Shown here piece after piece: positions 1-4,502 of a stretch of DNA of 5,903 nucleotides. The position numbers and the translations under genes were made by a program. Origin of the DNA: an uncultured Planctomycetota bacterium (lineage in GTDB: Bacteria > Planctomycetota > Phycisphaerae > Sedimentisphaerales > Anaerobacaceae); the NCBI GenBank assembly GCA_903927855.1, contig CAIYOL010000187.1, forward strand, positions 1-5,903, in the 5' to 3' direction. The notes under the pieces are model-generated. The model searched no databases, was not told the origin of the DNA, and worked only from the letters and a program-made list of their open reading frames with translations. Each line of letters begins with the position of its first letter. The first letter of the stretch is position 1.

Positions 1-1003
1 ACAGCAGCCAGTGCCCGAGCTCGTGAAGGCCGACTGTTTGAACGTCCATCTGCGACGAAGTTGGTGTCGTGCTGCTCCAGCTGTAATCCGGGTCATTGAA
101 CACAACATCGCATTCCACTATACAATTTGTGCTTGTATTATACCAGATTGTGGTCATGGCGACGATGTAGGTTTCAGGCGCAACTCCCCACATAATTTCA
201 TTGACATAGTTCTGACTCGCCGATGTGTGGGTATGACTGCCGCCATACACAAACGTGAAATCGGCGGCGGTGTTGCTCCAGCTGGCTGCCGCCGCCTGGA
301 CCGCCGCCCCCTCACCGGTGCAGTCCGAAGTGTTTTGATTTATCTTATAGGTAACTGAAGGTGATGTCCCGCACCATTTTATCCCGCTGTATAAATAACA
401 TTGCGCAGCATATTCTGTTAACTCCTGGTATTTTTCATCAAAAGGAACCGGCGCGTTCGGGTTTCGTTCGAGAATCCTTATGGCTTGTATAAAACTATCG
501 GCTGTAATCCCGGAATCACCTCGGTAAATTTTGCCGCCATTAATCGGAACCTTGCCGTTAATCCCCCCTCGAATCCTCAAAGGCTGTCCCCCAAGAAATA
601 CAACCGCATCTTCATCCACCGCAAAGGCGGGCGTGTAGCTTACAATTTCTCCAATGTCGCCGACAATCCCTCCTGCCACCTCAAAAGTAAAAGCATCTTC
701 TTTGATATTGCCTTTGATTTTGTCAAGAACCGTCATGGTTACGTTCGTATAGATATGTCTTCCCCGATCGTCTTCTTTCCATTGAGATTCGGTGGAAATG
801 ACTTTGCCTCTTATGATGATGTCCGCCCTCTGCACCATTTTCGAAATGTCTTGCTTCTCTTGCATACCCGCTGCGGCGTATGAGTTGAAACTGCCGAAAA
901 TAATTAAAAACAAAACAATTCCAACAGCTCTATGCAATGCTCCGGATGTGGGTGTTTCGGAAAGAAAAACCGTCGAAAATAGAAATGTGGTTGTTTTTTT
1001 CAT
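1..1003 (-). CDS. Secreted matrixin-like (M10/metzincin) zinc metalloprotease, C-terminus cut by window edge
   Basis: Open from an ATG at 1003 to the left edge: 334 residues visible, no stop. Residues 1-45 are an export signal with a basic MKK start, an unusually long n-region, a hydrophobic core at about 26-38 and an AAA end near 43-45. Residues about 50-145 form a pre-domain (ADIIIRGKV at 60-68, then FEVAGGIVGDIGE at 107-119), which I take to be the extra N-terminal domain of some bacterial matrixins. The catalytic domain seems to begin at about 208 (IKWCG, then VTYKI at 217-221). Its active-site helix HELGHWLL (327-334) gives two zinc-binding histidines and the catalytic Glu of the metzincin HExxHxxGxxH motif; the third His and Met-turn lie outside the window. 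Cys202, 211, 228, 294 and 298 could form disulphides, as expected for an exported enzyme. Substrate is unknown. The protease class is well supported; subfamily assignment is by motif only. Confidence 0.88.
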   Translation of the reverse strand, partial: MKKTTTFLFSTVFLSETPTSGALHRAVGIVLFLIIFGSFNSYAAAGMQEKQDISKMVQRADIIIRGKVISTESQWKEDDRGRHIYTNVTMTVLDKIKGNIKEDAFTFEVAGGIVGDIGEIVSYTPAFAVDEDAVVFLGGQPLRIRGGINGKVPINGGKIYRGDSGITADSFIQAIRILERNPNAPVPFDEKYQELTEYAAQCYLYSGIKWCGTSPSVTYKINQNTSDCTGEGAAVQAAAASWSNTAADFTFVYGGSHTHTSASQNYVNEIMWGVAPETYIVAMTTIWYNTSTNCIVECDVVFNDPDYSWSSTTPTSSQMDVQTVGLHELGHWLL

Positions 1004-1011
1004 TTTCTTCG

Positions 1012-1017
1012 CCTCCT
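1012..1017 (-). promoter_or_regulatory. Strong Shine-Dalgarno of the metalloprotease gene
   Basis: AGGAGG on the minus strand lies 8 bases before the ATG at 1003. It decides the start: an in-frame TTG 23 codons further in would give a shorter, more typical signal peptide, but it has only a badly spaced GGAG directly before it. Confidence 0.75.
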
Positions 1018-1068
1018 GCATGATAGAAAATCGCCGCATCGCCCGGAAATAACTTACTAATTCTATCC

Positions 1069-1096
1069 ATTTTACATAAAAAAGCCCTAAAGTCAA
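1069..1096 (-). promoter_or_regulatory. Sigma-70 type promoter of the metalloprotease gene
   Basis: On the minus strand, TTGACT (1096-1091) is followed after 16 bases by TAAAAT (1074-1069). Each hexamer matches the consensus at five of six positions. Transcription would start near 1062, giving a leader of about 60 bases that contains the AGGAGG ribosome binding site. It is the best promoter between purE and the protease and suggests that the protease is transcribed separately from purE. Confidence 0.6.
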
Positions 1097-1237
1097 TAAA
1101 ATTCTCGAACACTTGATGCCGTATTTCCCGGATTTCTCTATACCCTCGAGTCACGATCGACAAACAACTGCTCGCTTCCCGCCTCTCATCGTTTAACCGC
1201 CCGCCAATTTCCGAAACGACAAAAATGAACTTAATCT

Positions 1238-1265
1238 GTTATATGACAAAGGGATATGACAACAA
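1238..1265 (-). promoter_or_regulatory. Second candidate promoter with overlapping direct repeats
   Basis: On the minus strand, TTGTTG (1265-1260) and TATAAC (1243-1238) are 16 bases apart. The plus-strand sequence ATATGACAA occurs twice with a 13-bp period (1241-1249 and 1254-1262), so the two copies fill the spacer and touch both hexamers. This would suit a regulator binding to one face of the promoter, but nothing in the window identifies one. The site is about 235 bp upstream of the protease start and could be a chance match in AT-rich DNA. Confidence 0.25.
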
Positions 1266-1291
1266 ATCAGGTTTTTTGAAAATGGAAAAAA

Positions 1292-1311
1292 CAAACCCAA
1301 CCAAACCCAAT
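1292..1311. repeat. Tandem decamer, two copies
   Basis: CAAACCCAAC is followed directly by CAAACCCAAT, two copies of a 10-bp unit differing at the last base. It lies about 30 bp past the purE stop. A 10-bp period is close to one helical turn, so it could be a protein site or just local slippage. Confidence 0.4.
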
Positions 1312-1342
1312 TTTAGAAGGGATACACTACTGCGTACCTAAA

Positions 1343-1855
1343 TCACTGATTCCCCTGAAGGGCAGAATCTTTTTCGATTGCCTTCTTCGCCTGTTGTTTT
1401 CTGAAACCAGCCAGTTTTTCAGCAAGACCTTTATCAGACAAGGCTAAGATTTGAACTGCCAGAACTGCTGCGTTTTTCGCACCCGCTTTTCCAATCGCCA
1501 CCGTTGCCACCGGCACCCCCGGCGGCATCTGAACCGTGCTCAAAAACGCGTCGATTCCCTCCAGCCCCGAGCTTGAAATCAGCGGCACGCCGATGACCGG
1601 CAATGTCGTCCTCGCCGCTAACGCTCCCGCTAAATGTGCAGCCATACCCGCCGCCGCGATTATCACCTTTACACCATCTTTGGCTGCATTTTCCGCAAAT
1701 TCAGCCGCCATCTCCGGCGTCCGATGCGCCGAAATTACCCGCACCGCCGGCTTAATACCAAATTCGCCTAACTGCTCGATGCAACCGCGCATTACATCCA
1801 TATCACTGTCGGAACCCATCACCACCGCTACAGCACTTTTCTTTTCTGATGCCAT
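1343..1855 (-). CDS. purE: N5-carboxyaminoimidazole ribonucleotide mutase PurE
   Basis: Cytoplasmic enzyme of de novo purine synthesis that converts N5-CAIR to 4-carboxy-AIR, normally paired with PurK. The 170 residues are a complete class I PurE. The nucleotide-binding loop GSDSD is at 14-18, SAHRTP with the catalytic His44 at 42-47, AGMAAHLAG at 69-77, SSGLEGID at 95-102 and the QMP..PVATVAIGKAG segment at 109-125. The N-terminus starts six residues before the first strand, as usual. GAGAG lies six bases before the ATG and acts as a modest ribosome binding site. The lysine-rich tail (about 149-170) is not conserved in the family as I know it. No purK is adjacent: the gene downstream is a metalloprotease and the gene upstream is divergent. 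The preserved class I motifs argue for the mutase rather than a class II AIR carboxylase. Confidence 0.96.
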   Translation of the reverse strand: MASEKKSAVAVVMGSDSDMDVMRGCIEQLGEFGIKPAVRVISAHRTPEMAAEFAENAAKDGVKVIIAAAGMAAHLAGALAARTTLPVIGVPLISSSGLEGIDAFLSTVQMPPGVPVATVAIGKAGAKNAAVLAVQILALSDKGLAEKLAGFRKQQAKKAIEKDSALQGNQ

Positions 1856-1883
1856 TGTTTTCTCTCGACCCTAAGGTTAAAAT
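1855..1883 (+). promoter_or_regulatory. Candidate promoter for amrB
   Basis: TTGTTT (1855-1860) is followed after 17 bases by TAAAAT (1878-1883). The -10 matches five of six consensus bases and the -35 three of six. The start would fall near 1890, leaving a leader of about 40 bases. The -35 overlaps the first purE codon, so it is partly constrained by coding sequence. Confidence 0.35.
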
Positions 1884-1905
1884 GTTCTTCCGAATTCGTT
1901 TTAAA

Positions 1906-1934
1906 ATAATAACAGCTGGGTGCTCCGTATGCAA
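1906..1934 (-). promoter_or_regulatory. Candidate promoter for purE
   Basis: On the minus strand TTGCAT (1934-1929) is followed after 17 bases by TATTAT (1911-1906), a five-of-six -10 with a weak -35. The start would fall near 1899, about 44 bases before the purE ATG. The -35 lies over the first amrB codons, mirroring the amrB promoter on the other side. The 8-bp palindrome CGAATTCG at 1891-1898 sits where the purE transcript would begin. I see no purine riboswitch or clear PurR-type box. Confidence 0.35.
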
Positions 1935-2801
1935 ACAAGAAAACCTATCGTCGCAGGACAGTTTTATCCCGGCCAGCGCCGTTCCTGCTTGGATGAGATC
2001 AACGAATGCCTCCTGGAGGGAAAACCTGCCAAATCGCTGCCCGAAACGATAGTCGCCGGTATCGTTCCGCACGCTGGCTGGACCTTCAGCGGCAGTTTGG
2101 CGGCCATGGTCTTTTCAGCAATAAAGCAGCGCCACGACAAGGTTGATACCTTTGTTATATTTGGAGCGGCGCACGGCTATTACGGGGCTTCGCCGGCTGT
2201 TTACAATAAGGGATGCTGGCTAACGCCTTTAGGTGAGGTGGCCGTCGATGAAGAGCTGGCTGACATAGTGCTGAAAACTGATGCCGCCGTTGCTGACGCC
2301 TCGGCACATCAGGATGAACATAGCATCGAAGTTCAGGTCCCGTTCATCCAGCGTTTGTTCGCCGACGCAAAAATCCTGCCGATTTTGACTCCTCCGAACG
2401 AACTGTCGATTTCGCTTGGCGAGGAGGTAGGTAATATTATCAGTCAGCAGCAGAAAAAAATTGTCTGCATTGGCTCAACCGACCTGACCCATTACGGCCC
2501 GCGCTATGGTTTCACCCCTAAAGGCGCAGGCGCAAATGCTCTGCAATGGGCAAGCAAGGTTAATGATAAAGAATTCATTGATTTTGCCGTCAAGCTCCAG
2601 CCGCAGGAGATGCTCGCAAGCGCCGCCGAGAACCTCAATGCCTGCGGCCCCGGCGCAGCAGCCGCTGCGGTCGCAGCCGCAAAGAAACTCGGCAAAACAA
2701 AAGGCGTGCTCCTCGCTCATACCAACAGCAACAAAGTGATGCTCGAAAAAATGGGTGCTTCAAGTGCAGACGCCGTCGGCTACGCCGCAATTGTGTTCTA
2801 A
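1929..2801 (+). CDS. amrB: MEMO-family protein (AmmeMemoRadiSam protein B)
   Basis: 290 residues, the full length of the MEMO family (Pfam Memo), which is conserved from archaea to humans and related in fold to extradiol (class III non-heme iron) dioxygenases. Family marks: RKPIVAGQFYPG (4-15), PHAGWTFSG with His48 (47-55), FGAAHGYYG with His82 (78-86), DEHSIEVQVPFI (129-140), STDLTHYG with His188 (183-190) and ACGPGAAA with Cys239 (238-245). His48, His82 and Cys239 match the metal-site residues reported for human MEMO1, so a metal site is likely intact. The prokaryotic activity is not established. There is no signal peptide, so it should be cytosolic. I chose the ATG at 1929 because family members start just before R-P-x-V-A-G; a GTG at 1920 is the alternative. 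Neither has a good ribosome binding site. AmrA and radical-SAM AmrS, frequent partners, are not in the window. An unknown gene follows after eight bases. Confidence 0.88.
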   Translation: MQTRKPIVAGQFYPGQRRSCLDEINECLLEGKPAKSLPETIVAGIVPHAGWTFSGSLAAMVFSAIKQRHDKVDTFVIFGAAHGYYGASPAVYNKGCWLTPLGEVAVDEELADIVLKTDAAVADASAHQDEHSIEVQVPFIQRLFADAKILPILTPPNELSISLGEEVGNIISQQQKKIVCIGSTDLTHYGPRYGFTPKGAGANALQWASKVNDKEFIDFAVKLQPQEMLASAAENLNACGPGAAAAAVAAAKKLGKTKGVLLAHTNSNKVMLEKMGASSADAVGYAAIVF

Positions 2802-2809
2802 TATTTGTT

Positions 2810-3757
2810 ATGAAGGTCGAACTCAAACAGGATTTGCGCATTCCCCAAGGCTCTGCTATGAGCAGGCAGCAATATGTAGACTTCCTAATCAAAGCATATA
2901 ATCTGATGAAGGAAATTCCCGCGTACCTGGCACCGGCGGAAGATATAAATTGTCTTGAGCTGGCCCATCTGATTCCTTCGGTGCCGGAAACGGTACTGGC
3001 AATATACCTAGGTATCAACGATGCCGTCTGTAATAAAGGCCTCGTATCGTCGCTGCTGCCTCGGCATGGCCACAATAACGTGTTTGTCTTCGACCCGCGG
3101 ATATACCCCGGCGGCGAAAATGTGCCGGCCGGAACAACCGATGCCAAGAATATTCTCGCAGGATTCGAGCCTCCAAATAACACCTGGAACAGACGCTGGA
3201 CTTACGTAATGATTCAGGACCCTTCTCGTAGCTTTGAAAGTCTCTGGGCCAAGAAGGGCTACATAGATATGATTCCCGCCAAGTTCGAAGACTTTACTAT
3301 GCTGACGGATTCATCAAAAAGCAAATTGTGTATTTTTATCGACGCCAAGGCCTTCGAGCATCCGGTTAACAAGTCGCGCGGTTACCTCAAGGCCGCCAGA
3401 GCTCGCGGCCAAAAGCACGCCGCCGAATTTCACACTCCTGATGCCATAAGCGACGAATTCGACGGTTTGGTGCCGGTGATGCTGAACCAAGGCGAAAAGT
3501 TGTACGTCGCAACCACCGATTTCAGTCCCTGCGCCCACGGCTGGAACAATATCCATAAGGACAATTCCGAATTGGCCGTAGTAAATGAAAACTCTGCCGT
3601 ACCTTTGAATTTGGTGACAGCTAAGCCACCGGTACACCCTGAATATTCAAAGTCGCTCACTCCTGCCAAGGGTTCCGCCGATATGACTACAGATTGGTTT
3701 TACCGCGGCCATCTGGTCTCAAGACTTCCCCTGCTGACCGGCCTGTTCAAGGGCTGA
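2810..3757 (+). CDS. Conserved-looking protein of unknown function, cotranscribed with amrB
   Basis: I do not recognise this 315-residue protein. It has no signal peptide, membrane segment or lipobox, so it is probably cytosolic. The N-terminal third (18-85) looks helical, with a leucine- and alanine-rich stretch. The centre holds PRHGHNN (84-90), DPRIYPGGENVPAG (95-108), PNNTWNRRW (122-130) and CIFIDAKAFEHP (174-185); near the C-terminus are TDFSPCAHGWNNIH (236-249) and DWFYRGHLVSRLP (295-307). The aromatic, His and Asn clusters are what one expects of a folded enzyme; His86, His88, Cys241, His243 and His249 might bind metal or act in catalysis, but this is guesswork. The ATG lies eight bases after the amrB stop with no ribosome binding site, so translation is probably coupled. 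A second in-frame ATG at 2858, with AAGG seven bases upstream, would give a protein 16 residues shorter. Composition and codon use match amrB. No terminator is visible after the stop. Confidence 0.8.
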   Translation: MKVELKQDLRIPQGSAMSRQQYVDFLIKAYNLMKEIPAYLAPAEDINCLELAHLIPSVPETVLAIYLGINDAVCNKGLVSSLLPRHGHNNVFVFDPRIYPGGENVPAGTTDAKNILAGFEPPNNTWNRRWTYVMIQDPSRSFESLWAKKGYIDMIPAKFEDFTMLTDSSKSKLCIFIDAKAFEHPVNKSRGYLKAARARGQKHAAEFHTPDAISDEFDGLVPVMLNQGEKLYVATTDFSPCAHGWNNIHKDNSELAVVNENSAVPLNLVTAKPPVHPEYSKSLTPAKGSADMTTDWFYRGHLVSRLPLLTGLFKG

Positions 3758-3818
3758 TGTCTTTACTCCTGCCGACGAAAATCCATTTCTACTGAAAAAC
3801 CGAGATGAAATGAAAAAA

Positions 3819-3890
3819 AGCCAACGGTCGGATTCGAACCGACAACCCCCGGTTTACAAAACCGGAGCTCTGCCATTGAGCTACGTTGGC
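3819..3890 (-). tRNA. tRNA-Thr (anticodon UGU)
   Basis: A complete 72-nt cloverleaf on the minus strand. The acceptor arms GCCAACG and CGTTGGC pair perfectly. The D stem is GCTC/GAGC, the anticodon stem CCGGT/ACCGG around the loop TTTGTAA, and the T stem GTCGG/CCGAC around TTCGAAT. The anticodon TGT reads ACA and, by wobble, other Thr codons. The variable loop is a short GGGTT (class I). The base after the acceptor is T and a run of T follows, so the CCA end is not encoded and must be added. The T run may also serve in transcript ending. It is convergent with the unknown gene that ends 61 bp away. Confidence 0.97.
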
Positions 3891-3900
3891 ATTTGAAGAA

Positions 3901-3929
3901 ATAATAGCAAAAACCTGCCTCTCAGTCAC
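3901..3929 (-). promoter_or_regulatory. Promoter of tRNA-Thr
   Basis: On the minus strand GTGACT (3929-3924) is followed after 17 bases by TATTAT (3906-3901). The start would lie a few bases before the mature 5' end at 3890, a short leader that suits RNase P processing. The -10 matches five of six bases and the -35 four of six. Confidence 0.55.
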
Positions 3930-3952
3930 GCCTTTTTCTATTTCAGTTTCAC

Positions 3953-3967
3953 CGACCATTGTGGTCG
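3953..3967. repeat. Perfect palindrome CGACCA-TTG-TGGTCG
   Basis: Six-base arms pair perfectly around a three-base centre. It lies 23 bp upstream of the tRNA-Thr -35 hexamer and about 235 bp upstream of the sigma-54 site. A dimeric regulator or a short RNA hairpin is possible. No T run follows on either strand, so it is not an intrinsic terminator. Confidence 0.45.
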
Positions 3968-4163
3968 ATGATGTGTTGCTTTTTGTAAACATCGGACAAA
4001 TCCTGTTGTCTCATAACGCTTTATGAAGTTTGTATATGTAAAAATGGACTATCTGGGTAAGATCGGCGTTGAAAAAAAACAACACGCTGTCGAATTGTGT
4101 CATTCTTCTTTTTTCCTGCGAAAAACGATATTCAGGTATAACCTTCTATTTTACAGATTGTTA

Positions 4164-4192
4164 AAAAAAGCATCTCATCTTTTAGCTTTTTT
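4164..4192. repeat. Inverted repeat AAAAAAGC / GCTTTTTT
   Basis: Eight-base arms (4164-4171 and 4185-4192) flank a 13-base centre and end 10 bp before the sigma-54 promoter. With only two G-C pairs it would be a weak terminator in either direction. An alternative is an AT-rich bend or upstream binding site helping the sigma-54 promoter. Confidence 0.35.
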
Positions 4193-4202
4193 CGCCTGTT
4201 GC

Positions 4203-4218
4203 TGGCATACCCTTTGCA
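4203..4218 (+). promoter_or_regulatory. Sigma-54 (RpoN) -24/-12 promoter
   Basis: TGGCATACCCTTTGCA matches the RpoN consensus TGGCAYR-N4-TTGCW at every defined position. The invariant GG (4204-4205) and GC (4216-4217) are exactly 10 bases apart. Transcription would start near 4229 on the plus strand and needs an enhancer-binding ATPase, whose sites usually lie 80 to 200 bp upstream; the palindromes at 3953-3967 and 3995-4010 are possible but unproven sites. No clear coding gene follows, and the next gene lies in opposite orientation. Confidence 0.6.
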
Positions 4219-4228
4219 GGTATTGTCC

Positions 4229-4396
4229 TGCTTAAGAAAATGATATTGGGCGGGACGCTCATAACCCAATACAAAACAAAGGAGGAGGCTGGACCCGCCC
4301 GATTTCGAATTTTTCAGAATCGGTCTCTCAGAAAACTCACCGGTTCTGTTGAACATTGCGGGGTCGTTCCGGAGGAGGACGACTCCGTTTCCTTTT
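4229..4396 (+). ncRNA. Candidate sigma-54-dependent small RNA
   Basis: Inferred RNA of about 168 nt from the predicted start to a terminator-like hairpin. A first stem pairs ATTGGGCGGG (4245-4254) with CCCGCCCGAT (4294-4303): ten pairs including one G-U, around a loop holding GGAGGAGG at 4281-4288. The 5' arm can instead pair through ATTGGG with CCCAAT (4265-4270), and the 3' arm through CCGATT (4299-4304) with AATCGG (4318-4323), so these folds exclude one another. A second GGAGGAGG (4371-4378) lies in the loop of the last hairpin. Looped GGA motifs resemble CsrA/RsmA-binding RNAs, and GGAGGAGG could also bind the anti-Shine-Dalgarno of 16S rRNA; both are only ideas. An 88-codon frame from 4240 is the rival reading, but it lacks a ribosome binding site. 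No known RNA family is recognised. Confidence 0.33.
4358..4396 (+). terminator. Terminator-like hairpin at the end of the candidate RNA
   Basis: GCGGGGTCGT (4358-4367) pairs with ACGACTCCGT (4379-4388) over ten pairs, two of them G-U, around an 11-base loop that contains GGAGGAGG. A U-rich tail, TTTCCTTTT (4388-4396), follows but is broken by two C, so it would be a moderate intrinsic terminator. Confidence 0.4.
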
Positions 4397-4398
4397 AT

Positions 4399-4415
4399 GG
4401 TGAGCTTGTCGAACC
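4399..4415. repeat. REP-like dispersed repeat core
   Basis: GGTGAGCTTGTCGAACC matches, from memory, a short repeat core found in many bacterial genomes as an extragenic palindromic element, often read in databases as spurious GELVEP or VSLSN peptides. Here the outer arms are degenerate, so it may be a decayed single copy. Its copy number in this genome cannot be seen from the window. Confidence 0.45.
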
Positions 4416-4432
4416 TGCCCCCAAATCCCCAC

Positions 4433-4466
4433 AAAAAACCCCACGGCGCATCCTTTCGCCGCAGGG
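4433..4466 (-). terminator. Intrinsic terminator of the TPR lipoprotein gene
   Basis: On the minus strand CCCTGCGGCG (4466-4457) pairs with CGCCGTGGGG (4448-4439) over ten pairs, two of them G-U, with an eight-base loop. Six T (4438-4433) follow directly. It starts 37 bp past the lipoprotein stop codon. In the plus direction the hairpin lacks a T run. Confidence 0.85.
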
Positions 4467-4502
4467 CTATAAAAATCTGTCACCCCCAACATCTTTCTAC
4501 GA

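Larger units (their letters stand above)
1004..1342. other. Intergenic region between purE and the metalloprotease
   Basis: 339 bp without a credible gene. It holds the protease ribosome binding site and promoter, the second promoter candidate, and a decamer repeat. The purE stop is followed on the minus strand by T-rich DNA, but I found no convincing GC-rich hairpin, so the purE transcript end is not located. Open frames across this stretch lack ribosome binding sites and overlap the protease start. Confidence 0.6.
3891..4502. other. Long intergenic region with regulatory structure
   Basis: About 610 bp with no protein gene I can support. From left to right it holds the tRNA promoter, a 15-bp palindrome, a small GACAA/TTGTC inverted repeat (3995-4010), an A/T-arm inverted repeat, a sigma-54 promoter, a structured segment, a REP-like repeat and the terminator of the TPR gene. 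Open frames here of 70 to 100 codons (plus 4023-4235 and 4240-4506, minus 4132-4434) have no ribosome binding site, show no recognisable domain and cross the repeat or hairpins. Confidence 0.65.

Noticed and set aside
11..883. Plus-strand open frames at 11-358 and 485-883
   Set aside because: They are antisense to the metalloprotease, whose minus-strand frame is continuous with a signal peptide, strong ribosome binding site and HELGHWLL motif.
930..1163. 77-codon minus-strand frame overlapping the protease start
   Set aside because: It has no ribosome binding site and its end overlaps the protease signal peptide in another frame; it spans the protease promoter.
1312..1342. Possible purE terminator just past its stop
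   Set aside because: The only stem is about five pairs with a bulge, and the T-rich stretch is not directly behind it.
2635..3183. 182-codon minus-strand frame
   Set aside because: It is antisense to amrB and the following gene and is rich in Arg, Ser and Leu, as is usual for shadow frames of GC-rich codons.
3789..3992. 67-codon open frame on the minus strand
   Set aside because: It reads straight through the tRNA-Thr gene.
4023..4235. 70-codon open frame on the plus strand
   Set aside because: No ribosome binding site, odd composition rich in Phe, Leu, Lys and Cys, and it runs through the A/T inverted repeat and the sigma-54 promoter.
4132..4434. 100-codon open frame on the minus strand
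   Set aside because: It begins inside the terminator T run of the lipoprotein gene, has no ribosome binding site and is antisense to the promoter and structured segment.
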